This document shows, piece by piece, positions 50,632 to 59,519 of a stretch of 64,000 nt of DNA. The DNA is taken from NCBI GenBank assembly GCA_012719175.1, contig JAAYAX010000005.1, forward strand, positions 294,658-358,657. The letters run 5' to 3'. Position numbers and translations under genes: made by a program. The stretch comes from Methanomassiliicoccus sp. (GTDB lineage Archaea; Thermoplasmatota; Thermoplasmata; Methanomassiliicoccales; Methanomassiliicoccaceae). A model generated the notes under the pieces. That model saw only the letters and a list, made by a program, of their open reading frames with translations. It had not been told where the DNA came from and did not search any database. How positions within the stretch are numbered: position 1 is the first letter of the stretch; each line of letters starts with the position of its first letter.

Positions 50632-51264
50632 CTAGCTCAGCTGGGCATCGGGGGCGGGGACCGAGAAGGCCACGTTTCCGGAGATCTTCTGGATCTTCAC
50701 CTTAAGCCTCGTTCCCTTGGCTGCGCCCGGGACATAGATGATGTACTTGTCCAGCTTGGCCACGCCATCGCCCTTGCGGCCGACGTCCTCGACCATGACC
50801 TCGTACACCCCACCTTCCTTGATGCCTTCCTTCTCGGCCCCTCGGGTGGACTTCCTCACGTTGACCGGGCGGTGCGCACCGCATGCCTCGCATTCCAGGA
50901 TAAGGATGCGTCCCTCCTTGTTGATGCGGGTGTCAGGCTTTCCACACTCCGAACAGAGGACGAAGGTCTCGGTGTAGTTCATGATGCGGTCGGTCACCTG
51001 GGCGGGGGTGAGCTTGGCCTTCAATACCAGCCTCTGTCCCTCGATCTGGCCAGGCGTTCCCAGCTCCCTCAAAAGGTACTGCAGCAGGTGGTCCGGCTCC
51101 CGCCGCAAAGCATCGATGATCTGAGAGAAGTTGCGGATCACGGTGATCTTTCCCTCTAGAAAGATGTCCGGCTCCGGCACCTTGAACCTCTCGTGCTTCT
51201 CTATGGTCTCGGGAAGGCTCACTTTGGCACGCTCGAGCAGTGATAGATAATCGTCATCAGGCAT
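50632..51264 (-). CDS. Translation initiation factor 2 subunit beta with C-terminal TRAM domain
   Basis: aIF2-beta, part of the heterotrimer that brings Met-tRNAi to the ribosome. 210 residues from ATG 51264. The alpha-beta core (RNFSQIIDALRREPDHLLQY, LGTPGQIEGQRLVLKAKLT) is followed by a four-cysteine zinc ribbon (CSECGKPDTR ... CEACG). About 65 extra residues then form a TRAM RNA-binding domain (VYEVMVEDVGRKGDGVAKLD). This fused form is known from some euryarchaea. A TATA at 51293-51302 (minus, GGTTTATATC) lies 29-38 nt upstream. Confidence 0.92.
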   Translation of the reverse strand: MPDDDYLSLLERAKVSLPETIEKHERFKVPEPDIFLEGKITVIRNFSQIIDALRREPDHLLQYLLRELGTPGQIEGQRLVLKAKLTPAQVTDRIMNYTETFVLCSECGKPDTRINKEGRILILECEACGAHRPVNVRKSTRGAEKEGIKEGGVYEVMVEDVGRKGDGVAKLDKYIIYVPGAAKGTRLKVKIQKISGNVAFSVPAPDAQLS

Positions 51265-51292
51265 GGGATCCCGACATCTCAAGATGCTCCGC

Positions 51293-51302
51293 TGATATAA
51301 AC
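51293..51302 (-). promoter_or_regulatory. TATA box of the aIF2-beta gene
   Basis: Minus-strand GGTTTATATC, 29-38 nt upstream of ATG 51264; predicted near-leaderless transcript. The rest of the gap to 51532 holds only a 50-codon frame of doubtful meaning. Confidence 0.5.
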
Positions 51303-51532
51303 CTAGCTATATCATGGGGACATGGCTTACACCACCTCGGGATGGGCGCCAGCTGCATCGACGCCTGCCTCGAACTGATGCTAAAGGTCGCTTGGACCAT
51401 CGACCGCCAGGGGTGCAGGACCTATACGTTCAAGGACCCGGAGGTGCTGAGTTGCGGGTCTTTCCTCGAAGCCCCCTCCCGTAAAGGATGTTGAGATCGC
51501 CCCATCTATTGGCAGGCCCTACTACATCGATC

Positions 51533-53125
51533 TCAATGATCATCTGAGGGTCCCTCGAGGCTCAACCCAGCGTAGGAGAACACCTTCTGAGGACACGTCT
51601 CCTCGCAGCGGCGGCAGGCGGTCCCCAGGCACCGGCCCGCATCCACCAGGAACCGCCCTTCGGCGTATCTTAACGCCTTCTCCGGGCAGGCCTGCATGCA
51701 CCGCAGGCAGAGATCGCATGACCAGGTACCGCTAAGGAAGACCCCGGGGTCTATCATGGTGAGTCCCTCACCCACGTCCCAGATATCCGTGAGCACTCGC
51801 CTCTCCACCGCAACCCCTTCTGCCGGAGGGGTTACTGTCCTAATCCCCAGGTTTGAGAGGTTGCGCTCGTAGGCGTCCCGGGGCATGCCCTCGGTCCAGT
51901 ATGCCAGCTCCTGCACGTAGATGTCGCTGAACGTGGGGGAGGAGGCGAACATGATGTGATGCGCCAACAGCTCCTTGGTCATGGAGTTCAGGCGGTCCAG
52001 TATCTCCGGGTCCAGGGCCAGGTCTTTGGCCAGCTCCAGCGAGGTGTTCCCGATCTGCACCAGCCTCTTGGCCGAAGCTGGCACCATCCCTACGGCCTGG
52101 GCCTTCCTGGCGTCGACATAGGTGCCGCTGGCCCCGGCCATGTACATCGTCCCCAGATCACCAGGGTCCATGCCTGCCTCCTCCAACAGCGTCATATGCC
52201 CTGCCCGGATGGCACCGATCGCCTTGCCAGCCTCCAGCAGGTCCGCTGTGGTGAACTTTATGTTGCGGTCCAGGGAGATCCCTCCACCGACGATGCATGG
52301 AAGCACGATCCTCTCAGCCTCCAGCCCCGCGAACACCACCGCGATGACGCCCGTCCCGGTGATCCCCTGGGCCCTGCGGCCATGCAGCTTGAGGGTGTTA
52401 CCGCGTAGGCTCAGCTTTGCTCCGGCGCAAGGTTCCAGCTCCTTGTTCAGCACCATTGTCTGCCACCCTTCGGGTATGGCGGTGAGGTCGCTGATGGCCC
52501 CGGGGGAGGCGAGCATACCCGCGGAGATCTGCTGCCCCTCGATGGCTGGCCCTGCTGCTGCGGAGCCGGTGAGCACACGGTCACCGACCTTTATGGCCAT
52601 CTCCGCGTTGGTCCCGTAGTCGGTGACCATGCACATGTCGTCGTCGAGGAACCCGGACTTGATCATCATCGCGAGGGCATCGGCACCGATCTCATGGCGT
52701 ATCGCCGGTGGAACCATGACCTCCACCTTGGGGTCCAGTCCCACCACGTCCCCCTGGAACGAGTGCCCCCTGCGGTCCGGCGCGACGATGCCCCGGGACT
52801 CCAGGTAATTGCGGCCGGCATATGCCAGGTCCCTGACCTCTATGCCCTCGAAGAGGGAGAGCTGTATGGGGTTACCGCAAACCGTCAGGCGCTCCCAGCG
52901 GTCCGGTACCAGGGAGCGGATCACCTGGCGGACAGCCCCCAGAAGCACCTCGTGCGCAAGGTCCGGCCCCCTCTCGATGGCGAAGTCCAGATGGTCCATG
53001 ACGTTGGCCCCGGGAAGAGGATTGTGCGAGGTGATCACGGTCCGGAGGACCTTCCTTCTCTCAACGTCCAGCAGCTGTCCCCTTATGCCGCTCGTCCCTA
53101 TGTCCAGCGATATTGCCTGCATCAC
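51533..53125 (-). CDS. RamA-like corrinoid protein reductive activase
   Basis: ATP-dependent iron-sulfur enzyme that reduces inactive Co(II) corrinoid proteins to Co(I). 530 residues, close to the 539 of Methanosarcina RamA. N-terminal ASKHA ATPase (LDIGTSGIRGQLLDVERR; DYGTNAEMAIKVGDRVLTGS; GTGVIAVVFAGLEAERIV) of the DUF4445 type. C-terminal dicluster ferredoxin: CDLCLRCMQACPEKAL and CLGTACRRCEETCPQ, two [4Fe-4S] motifs, the second with CX4C spacing. Start overlaps the HyuA-like gene by 4 nt. Its likely target is the MtaC-like protein three genes upstream. Confidence 0.88.
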   Translation of the reverse strand: MMQAISLDIGTSGIRGQLLDVERRKVLRTVITSHNPLPGANVMDHLDFAIERGPDLAHEVLLGAVRQVIRSLVPDRWERLTVCGNPIQLSLFEGIEVRDLAYAGRNYLESRGIVAPDRRGHSFQGDVVGLDPKVEVMVPPAIRHEIGADALAMMIKSGFLDDDMCMVTDYGTNAEMAIKVGDRVLTGSAAAGPAIEGQQISAGMLASPGAISDLTAIPEGWQTMVLNKELEPCAGAKLSLRGNTLKLHGRRAQGITGTGVIAVVFAGLEAERIVLPCIVGGGISLDRNIKFTTADLLEAGKAIGAIRAGHMTLLEEAGMDPGDLGTMYMAGASGTYVDARKAQAVGMVPASAKRLVQIGNTSLELAKDLALDPEILDRLNSMTKELLAHHIMFASSPTFSDIYVQELAYWTEGMPRDAYERNLSNLGIRTVTPPAEGVAVERRVLTDIWDVGEGLTMIDPGVFLSGTWSCDLCLRCMQACPEKALRYAEGRFLVDAGRCLGTACRRCEETCPQKVFSYAGLSLEGPSDDH

Positions 53126-54840
53126 ATCCCTCCGGCGGAGACGCTCACTATCGTCTCCACATGCCTGGTCAGCCCCATCTCCAGGTAGGTGATGTCCCGC
53201 ACCTCGGAGACCACCCGGTAGCGTTGGACGCGACTCCTTTCCATGTACTCCCGCAATGCCCTTGTGGCATGCTCGATAGCATACCCCACGGCCTCGTCAC
53301 GGTCGGTGAACACCCTCAACCCACCGGCCACGGCCACGTGAAAGTGCGGTACCTCCCTTCCATCGATCCACCCCGGCTCGTTCCTGACGATGACCTCCTT
53401 CCGGCCATGGACCTCGGTGCAGATGGCGCCCAGGGCATTGCCCACCTCATGGTCTACGGGTATTATCACAGGGCTATCGACGTGCTCGCGTATAAGGTCC
53501 AGGAACGCCCTTACAGGCGCGCCGATCCCCACCAGGGGAACCCCGATGCGCAGTACCGTCCTGAGCATCCCGTTCCCGCGCAGCACCTTCTCTCCCTCCC
53601 CCCTCTCCAGCAGCTGCCGGTTCAGCAGGGCCTCGACGATGGTTCGGAGCAGCCGGGTGCGGATGAGATCTTCCAGCATCTCGATGAGGGCGGGAAGGGA
53701 GAGCTCGCACTCCTCGGCGAGGGCGGACATTGCCGATGCAGCCACATTGCGGTCGCCGAAGTCACTGCGCCCTGTGGCACAGAACAGGTCCGTGGGAGTG
53801 ATGCCATGCACTTTCCCGGCCAGAGGGTACAGGTATGAGAGATCGCGCATATGCCAGTATGGATCGGGCGCCAGGCATAGTGGGACCACGGCCCTGTGGC
53901 CCAGTTTGGGGTGCCCGTCCTCACAGAAGATCTCGGAGTTGCCCCCGAGGGCCCGGGTGGTCATCTCCGCCGACTCCACCCGCAGGCGGGAACCCCCCAC
54001 CACCCCTCCATCCTCGGAGAGCTTCAGCATGCCGCCCTGCACCAGGGCGATGTCCGTGGTAGTCCCCCCGATATCCACCACCAGAGCATCCTTGGCACCA
54101 GCCAGGAAGGCCCCGCCCAATGCGCTGGCGGCAGGCCCTGAGAGCACGGTGAAGATGGGCCTGAGAGCCGCCTCCTCCGTGGAGACCAGGGTCCCATCGC
54201 CCTTTAGGACATAGGTGACCGATCCAGGGACCTGAGTGCCCTTCCCGATAGCTTCGAGAAGGCCTGCCATTATGTGTATCAGCTCGGCGTTCTTGACCGC
54301 GATATACAACCTCTCTTCCATGCCCAGTGTGCCCACTAGGTCGCTTCCCTTGACGACCGTGGCCTTCGGGTGCTCTTCCAGGACCATCTCGGCCGCCCGC
54401 AGTTCGTTCTGAGGGTTCCTGGTGCCGAAGAACGAGGAGATGGCGAAGGACCGACTCTCCGACCCTTTCAAGGCCTTCTGGAGCGCCCCCTCGTCGAGAG
54501 GGATCTCGACCAGGCCAGTGGGTCCGACCCTCCCGTCCACCAATATGGTCTCTGCCGCGTACTCCGAGGGCCGTCGAGGACGCAGCCCGATGCCGATGGC
54601 GCAAACATCTCTCTTCGTCCCTTCCACCACGGCGTTGGTGGCCAGGGTCGTTGACAGGCAGAACCTGGATAGCATGGCCGGGGAGCGCAGCTGGAGAGCG
54701 GAGAAGCACTGCAGAACACTGCTCCTCAGGTCCTGGGGCCGAGTAGGGACCTTGGCCTTCCTTACGATCTTTCTTGACCGCAGATCGAAAAGGACGCCAT
54801 CGGTGTAGGTCCCCCCAACATCTATGCCTACAGCTTCCAT
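53122..54840 (-). CDS. Hydantoinase/oxoprolinase (HyuA)-family ASKHA protein
   Basis: 572-residue ATPase-fold protein. N-terminal phosphate loop GIDVGGTYTDGVLFD (about 5-19), an STTLATNAVVEGTK segment typical of hydantoinase A, and a second phosphate motif VVDIGGTTTDIALVQGG. HyuA/oxoprolinase proteins use ATP to open lactams; this one is shorter than the usual ~650-700 residues and lacks the HyuB partner. It lies between the corrinoid protein and RamA-like genes, with 37-nt and -4-nt spacing, so a role in corrinoid methyltransfer (activation, ligand handling or substrate opening) is inferred, not shown. Confidence 0.8.
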   Translation of the reverse strand: MEAVGIDVGGTYTDGVLFDLRSRKIVRKAKVPTRPQDLRSSVLQCFSALQLRSPAMLSRFCLSTTLATNAVVEGTKRDVCAIGIGLRPRRPSEYAAETILVDGRVGPTGLVEIPLDEGALQKALKGSESRSFAISSFFGTRNPQNELRAAEMVLEEHPKATVVKGSDLVGTLGMEERLYIAVKNAELIHIMAGLLEAIGKGTQVPGSVTYVLKGDGTLVSTEEAALRPIFTVLSGPAASALGGAFLAGAKDALVVDIGGTTTDIALVQGGMLKLSEDGGVVGGSRLRVESAEMTTRALGGNSEIFCEDGHPKLGHRAVVPLCLAPDPYWHMRDLSYLYPLAGKVHGITPTDLFCATGRSDFGDRNVAASAMSALAEECELSLPALIEMLEDLIRTRLLRTIVEALLNRQLLERGEGEKVLRGNGMLRTVLRIGVPLVGIGAPVRAFLDLIREHVDSPVIIPVDHEVGNALGAICTEVHGRKEVIVRNEPGWIDGREVPHFHVAVAGGLRVFTDRDEAVGYAIEHATRALREYMERSRVQRYRVVSEVRDITYLEMGLTRHVETIVSVSAGGM

Positions 54841-54877
54841 CGACCATACCTCAGAAAAAATTAAGAAAGGGTTTGGG

Positions 54878-55711
54878 TCAGTACAGGTCCTTGCGTACTT
54901 CCTTCCAGTCCTTGCCTCCGCACACCTCGGTGGCTATCTTGACGGCATCCAGGGGCGACTTCCCGTAGATGGAGTTCACGAAGGTGTCCACGTAAGCCCT
55001 GGACACGGCCGCTCCTCCGCAGGCCAGGGGTACTTTCATACCCTCCTCTTCCAAGGTCTCCGCGGTGTTCTTCAAGCCCGCTTTGGTTGTACTCATCAGC
55101 GTGGAACCGCTGATCATCTGGATCCCCTGCGCCTTGGCTGTCTCCACCACCTTAGCGGTGGGAACGTCCCGACCGAGATCGATGACATCGAACCCGTTAG
55201 CCCGGAGGATGGCGGCCACGATGTTCTTGCCGATGTCGTGGAGGTCGCCCTCTGCCACGAAGGTCGCCAGCTTACCTTTCTTGGGAATGTCCCCCAGCTG
55301 GGCTTGGCAAAGTTCTATGCCGCCCTGCATAGCGTCGTTGGACATCAGGATCTCGGGAACGAATGCCTTGCCCAGATCATACAGTTCGCACTGTGTCTGG
55401 ATGCCGGGCATGAGGGCATTGGTCACCAAATCCACGGGGTCCTTGCCCTGCTGCAGGGAAGCAGCTATCAGTTCCTTCGTCCTTGCCCTCTTCCCCGCTA
55501 TGACCGAATCAGCGATGGCAGCATAGGATGGGTCCTTGGGCCTGAACTTCGCTTTGACCTCATCTACCGTGGCCTGGGCCTTGGACCTTATGCCCACATC
55601 GAAACCCAGCTCGGCCAGCATACCTTCCTGGATGAGCCTCTTGTAACGTGCGGGGTCTCTTGACCTAACCTTCAGCATCTCTTCCGCCAAAATATCCATG
55701 TGCCTTACCAT
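54878..55711 (-). CDS. MtaC-like methyl-accepting corrinoid protein
   Basis: Carries the methyl group on a cobamide between two methyltransferases. 277 residues from ATG 55711, which overlaps the MtaA-like stop (TGATG). Helical cap domain about 55-145 (YAAIADSVIAGKRARTKELI; FVPEILMSNDAMQGGIELCQ), then the Rossmann B12 domain: D156-x-H158-x-x-G161 in AEGDLHDIGKNIVAAILRAN, GSTLMSTT and ACGGAAVS. The text after residue 150 follows methanol-type MtaC more closely than MtmC/MtbC/MttC. The first ~50 residues are an extra N-terminal segment. The true substrate is unknown because no MtaB is adjacent. Confidence 0.88.
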   Translation of the reverse strand: MVRHMDILAEEMLKVRSRDPARYKRLIQEGMLAELGFDVGIRSKAQATVDEVKAKFRPKDPSYAAIADSVIAGKRARTKELIAASLQQGKDPVDLVTNALMPGIQTQCELYDLGKAFVPEILMSNDAMQGGIELCQAQLGDIPKKGKLATFVAEGDLHDIGKNIVAAILRANGFDVIDLGRDVPTAKVVETAKAQGIQMISGSTLMSTTKAGLKNTAETLEEEGMKVPLACGGAAVSRAYVDTFVNSIYGKSPLDAVKIATEVCGGKDWKEVRKDLY

Positions 55712-56811
55712 CAGTGACCACCTCCCAGGCTCTCCGCTTTCATGCGCCTTGCCTTGCCTGCGCCGACCTCGCGTATCATGTCCTCGATGTTGTCGTAGTC
55801 GGGGATGGGCGTCTCCTTGCACGCACGCACGTAGGCCTTGAGGTTATCCAGGGACGTCCCGTACGATACATCACACGACGAGCCTACGACGTCGACTCCC
55901 TGTTTGATGCATTCCACGGTACGGGCGTAGACCTGCTCGGGGGTCCCGTTGGGCATAAGGTCGATGACGTCCAGGCTTCCCAGGATGGACATCCTGTTCC
56001 CCAGCGCCTTGCGCACGCACCAGACGGGCACATTGTCGAAGGAGAAGCAATCGAAGTTGCTTTCTCTGATGTAGGGCAGCAGGGCCCGGGTGTTTCCGCA
56101 GATGTGCATGATCTGAGGGCAGCTGATCTCCGCGGCCATCCTCTTATGGTAGGGAAGGACGAACTCCTTGTAGGTCTCTCCCGAGATCAGATCTCCTGAT
56201 GACGAGGGGTCGGCAGGGAACAAGATATGCGCGCCCCAAGCGGTCTGCAACCGTCCATACTCGATGCAGAAGTCCGTGGCCGCCGAGATGAACGCGTGGG
56301 CCTTGTCGGGGTCGGTCACGGTCATCATGACCAGGTTCTCCACTCCCGCTATGTGGCCGGCCACGGTGAACGGGGCCGTGAGGACGGGGATGATAGGCAG
56401 GTTGCCATCGTACCTCTTGCGCAATATGTCGATAGCACCGAGGACGTGGGGAATCCTTCCCGTCTCCTCCAGGTTGTCAGGCCAGGTTATGTCCTTGGGG
56501 TCCGTGTACGCCGGCCCGGTCACGGGGGGACGGTCCGGCTTGTTCCAGTCCAACTTGCACCCCAGTACCTCTGCCTCCAGGGAGATGTCGAACTGGGGCC
56601 TTGCAGCCTCGATACCGCAGACCTCGAACGGGGCGGCGGCCAGATCAGCCATCATCTTGGCGTCGAAGTGGGCCTTGGGCCAGGATGCGTTCGCATACTT
56701 CATAAGTTCGACTGTCGTCTGCGCAAGGGGATTGGCGGGTGGAACATAATCCACTCGTCCCCCCAGAACTGCAGCGAGTGCTCTACGGGTCGGTGTCATT
56801 TCACTAGCCAT
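55711..56811 (-). CDS. MtaA/UroD-family methylcobamide methyltransferase
   Basis: Zinc enzyme of the uroporphyrinogen decarboxylase fold that moves methyl groups between a corrinoid protein and a thiol, normally coenzyme M. 366 residues. Zinc ligands H236 and C238 ([14 protein letters not shown]) and C313 ([18 protein letters not shown]) match the H-x-C ... C set of Mta[21 protein letters not shown] is the usual N-terminus; GAGT-like [16 protein letters not shown] is conserved. GAGGAT lies 5 nt before ATG 56811. First gene of the four-gene operon; whether it acts as the CoM enzyme or as the demethylase for an unknown substrate is open. Confidence 0.87.
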   Translation of the reverse strand: MASEMTPTRRALAAVLGGRVDYVPPANPLAQTTVELMKYANASWPKAHFDAKMMADLAAAPFEVCGIEAARPQFDISLEAEVLGCKLDWNKPDRPPVTGPAYTDPKDITWPDNLEETGRIPHVLGAIDILRKRYDGNLPIIPVLTAPFTVAGHIAGVENLVMMTVTDPDKAHAFISAATDFCIEYGRLQTAWGAHILFPADPSSSGDLISGETYKEFVLPYHKRMAAEISCPQIMHICGNTRALLPYIRESNFDCFSFDNVPVWCVRKALGNRMSILGSLDVIDLMPNGTPEQVYARTVECIKQGVDVVGSSCDVSYGTSLDNLKAYVRACKETPIPDYDNIEDMIREVGAGKARRMKAESLGGGH

Positions 56812-57105
56812 TTACTATCCTCCGATTCGTTTGGGCCTTTGCACGCGTCTTCCGCAATCGAGGTGCTTGGCCGATTGGTAAATGCAGTCTTCTATTATTA
56901 ATTAAAACCGTGAGCCGTTTTGACACGCCTACAGCAGACTACCAGCTTTATGGTCTAAGTTCCAATGACGCCAGTCTACGGGCCACAGAGATGCAACGAT
57001 TTTCGAACCAACGCCCACCTGAAAGACCTTAGAAAAAGGAAGCTCTCCTTCCCAATACCCCGCTGCCTCTTACCGCATCGTTCGAGTGGGAAAGGAAAAT
57101 GGACG
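56812..57105 (-). promoter_or_regulatory. Intergenic region holding the methyltransferase operon promoter
   Basis: 294 nt between the pyrG stop and the MtaA-like gene. The best TATA-like element is AATTAATAATAG on the minus strand (about 56893-56904), giving a leader of about 60 nt. The half nearest pyrG is GC-richer with no clear terminator. No RNA gene seen. Confidence 0.35.
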
Positions 57106-58740
57106 TCACAGCACGTGACGGTCGGCCAACCTCTGCTTGTGCTCCAGGGCTGCCTTCACCAGACCGACATGGAGCGGCGAGGGATCGTTCGGACGGGATT
57201 TGAACTCCGGGTGGAACTGCGAGGCCACGAAAAAGGGATGACCTTCCAGCTCCCCGATCTCCATCTTGACCCCGTCCTCGGAGCGTCCGGTGAACTTCCA
57301 ACCCGCCGCCTCCAGCCTTTCGATGAAGTCGGGGTTCACCTCGTAGCGGTGGCGGTGCCTCTCCATGATCTCCGTCATCCCGTATAGCTTGGCAGCGCGG
57401 GAGCCCGATTGGACCAGGACCTTCTGCGCACCCAGCCTCATCGATCCGCCCATGTTGGTGACCCCCCTCTGCTCCGGCAGCAGGTCCACCACCGGGTGCT
57501 CCGTCTTCGGGTCCAGCTCGGTGGTGTGCGCGCCCTTCATTCCCAGGACGTTACGGGCGATCTCTATTGTGGCGATCTGGAAGCCAAGACACACGCCCAA
57601 GTAGGGCACCCTCTGCTCCCTGGCGTACTTGGCGGTCATTATCTTGCCATCGATGCCCCTGCTTCCGAAACCGCCGGGGATCAGGATCCCGTCGCAGCAG
57701 CACAGCTCCTTGGTTATGCCGTCCTTCTCCACCTTCTCGGAATCGAAGAAACAGCACTCGATCTTTGCCCCCAGCTCCGCTCCCGCATGGTGGAAGGCCT
57801 CCAGGTGCGAGAGGTAGCTGTCGGCGAGGTGCGTGTACTTGCCGACGATGGCGATCCGCACGGTACTCGAGGGGTAAAGGATGCGGTCAAGGAACTCCCT
57901 CCACTGGCTCAGGTCCTTCTTCGGTCGGTCTATGCCCAGTCTCCGCAGTATAAAGTCGGTGAGGCCCTGCTCCTCCAGCACTATGGGAATCTCGTAGATG
58001 GACTTGGCATCCGCTGCGGAGACCACTGCCTCCAAGGGCACATCGCAGAACAGGGAGATCTTGCGTTTAATGGAATATTCCAAGGGCTCTGTGGCCCTGG
58101 CCACGATCACGTCCGGCTGGATACCGATGGAGCGCAGCTCCTTGACGGAGTGCTGCGTGGGCTTGGTCTTTTGCTCGCCTACGGTCCCCAGCATGGGAAC
58201 CAAGGTAGTGTGGACGAACAGACAGTTCTGCCCTCTCCCCATCTCGGTGTTCATCTGGCGAACCGCCTCCAGGAAGGGCATGCTCTCGATGTCACCTACC
58301 GTACCCCCAAGCTCCACGATGCACACGTCCGCGCCGGAGGCCTCTGCCACCTTCTTGATTCTGTGCTTTATCTCGTTGGTGATGTGAGGGATTATCTGCA
58401 CGGTCTTGCCCAAGTAGTCTCCCGCCCTCTCCTTCTCTATGACCGAGCGGTAGACCTTGCCCGTGGTGATGTTGTGCTCGCTCCCCAGGCTGATGTCCAG
58501 GAACCTCTCGTAATTGCCTAGGTCCAGGTCCACCTCCCCGCCGTCATCGAGGACGAAGACCTCCCCGTGCTCGAACGGGTTCATGGTCCCAGCGTCGATG
58601 TTCAAGTAAGGATCGATCTTTATTCCTGTGACGTCAAGACCCCTTGCTTTCAAAAGGCGACCGATAGAGGAGGCGGTGATACCCTTCCCCAGACCAGATA
58701 TGACCCCACCAGTGACGAAAATATATTTCATCGTCTCCAT
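57106..58740 (-). CDS. pyrG: CTP synthase
   Basis: Makes CTP from UTP with glutamine and ATP. About 544 residues from ATG 58740. The N-terminal synthase domain starts [20 protein letters not shown]; the C-terminal class I glutamine amidotransferase has the nucleophile Cys in [11 protein letters not shown] and the FHPEFKSRP His/Glu pair. TAAATAC at 58765-58771 (minus) is 25-31 nt upstream of ATG 58740, so a leaderless start there is likely; ATG 58731 is the alternative. Normal length, no anomalies. Confidence 0.96.
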   Translation of the reverse strand: METMKYIFVTGGVISGLGKGITASSIGRLLKARGLDVTGIKIDPYLNIDAGTMNPFEHGEVFVLDDGGEVDLDLGNYERFLDISLGSEHNITTGKVYRSVIEKERAGDYLGKTVQIIPHITNEIKHRIKKVAEASGADVCIVELGGTVGDIESMPFLEAVRQMNTEMGRGQNCLFVHTTLVPMLGTVGEQKTKPTQHSVKELRSIGIQPDVIVARATEPLEYSIKRKISLFCDVPLEAVVSAADAKSIYEIPIVLEEQGLTDFILRRLGIDRPKKDLSQWREFLDRILYPSSTVRIAIVGKYTHLADSYLSHLEAFHHAGAELGAKIECCFFDSEKVEKDGITKELCCCDGILIPGGFGSRGIDGKIMTAKYAREQRVPYLGVCLGFQIATIEIARNVLGMKGAHTTELDPKTEHPVVDLLPEQRGVTNMGGSMRLGAQKVLVQSGSRAAKLYGMTEIMERHRHRYEVNPDFIERLEAAGWKFTGRSEDGVKMEIGELEGHPFFVASQFHPEFKSRPNDPSPLHVGLVKAALEHKQRLADRHVL

Positions 58741-58862
58741 GGGATTGGTCAATAAAGATTGGGCGTATTTAGCACTTCCGAAAGGGGAGGCCAGGGGCCG
58801 GCACTTACCGAGAATGAGGAACGCTCCACGCCCGGCCCTGCCCGGTTCTTTGGACTACGTAC

Positions 58863-58876
58863 ATCTATCAATAGAT
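58863..58876. repeat. Short palindrome upstream of the TetR gene
   Basis: ATCTAT-CA-ATAGAT, 6-bp arms. It lies directly upstream of the TATA-like TATTATAAC and next to the larger dyad at 58882-58905; possible accessory operator. Confidence 0.35.
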
Positions 58877-58881
58877 ATTAT

Positions 58882-58905
58882 AACATACTAATCGTTTAGT
58901 TTGTT
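58882..58905. promoter_or_regulatory. 24-bp dyad at the TetR gene start, probable operator
   Basis: AACA-N-ACTAA-N4-TTAGT-N-TGTT: symmetric over 24 bp, ending 2 nt before the ATG at 58908. It lies between the TATA (about 58875-58883) and the start codon, where a dimeric TetR protein would block initiation. Autoregulation is inferred from position and symmetry. Confidence 0.55.
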
Positions 58906-58907
58906 TA

Positions 58908-59519
58908 ATGCCCCGAGGAGTGGATACGGAGAGGACAAGGATGAACATCATCCTCTCGGCTATGGACGAGTTCGGAAGAAGCGGTTATCAGGGAGCGTCC
59001 ATGGATGAGATCTCCAGAAAGGCCGGCATCACCAAGGGTGCCTTGTACTGGCACTTCGAGGGCAAGCTTGACCTGTACCTTGCGGTGTTCGATCATGCCA
59101 TGGAGGAGTACTCGCGATCTCTGGAGAAGGCAATGGCCTCGTCCTCTGAACCGCGAACGGTCCTGGAGGACCTGGCAACCTGCATTTTTTCCATCTATGC
59201 AGAGGATACCGCAGTATCAAGATTCTACTCCTCGATGATGATGGACTCGAAGTTGATGGGCGAGGCGGACATAGCCAGCAAAACCGAGCAGATATACAGC
59301 GAATACAGGAAGGCCATCACCGATATCATCGAAAATTGGGACGTGGCTAAGAAGTTCAACGGAGCTAAGCTACGGGCTGCGTCAATATCTTACATCGCCC
59401 TCATCGAAGGAACGGCCCTTCAATGGATGCTCGACAAGGATAGCTTTGAGCTCGAGCGGGAGGGGCCGCAGGGGGTGGAGCTTTTGCTCGACGGGATCGA
59501 AATGGCCATTAGGGGGTGA
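58908..59519 (+). CDS. TetR/AcrR family transcriptional regulator
   Basis: 203 residues. N-terminal helix-turn-helix (NIILSAMDEFGRSGYQGASM, ISRKAGITKGALYWHFEGKL) with the family-typical YWHF. The C-terminal ligand-binding domain (about 70-203) is helical; IALIEGTALQWMLDKDSFEL lies at the dimer face. The leaderless promoter carries a 24-bp dyad. It is directly followed by an FAD-dependent oxidoreductase gene, so it probably controls that gene and itself in response to a hydrophobic ligand. Confidence 0.9.
   Translation: MPRGVDTERTRMNIILSAMDEFGRSGYQGASMDEISRKAGITKGALYWHFEGKLDLYLAVFDHAMEEYSRSLEKAMASSSEPRTVLEDLATCIFSIYAEDTAVSRFYSSMMMDSKLMGEADIASKTEQIYSEYRKAITDIIENWDVAKKFNGAKLRAASISYIALIEGTALQWMLDKDSFELEREGPQGVELLLDGIEMAIRG

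Noticed and set aside
51342..51494. 50-codon frame MGASCIDACLELMLKVAWTI... between the aIF2-beta and RamA-like genes
   Set aside because: No ribosome site and no clear promoter of its own (the TATA nearby serves the aIF2-beta gene on the other strand); no family recognised.
57409..58521. 370-codon plus-strand frame opposite pyrG
   Set aside because: Antisense to a clear CTP synthase gene; the translation is His/Leu/Gly-rich without motifs, a typical shadow.
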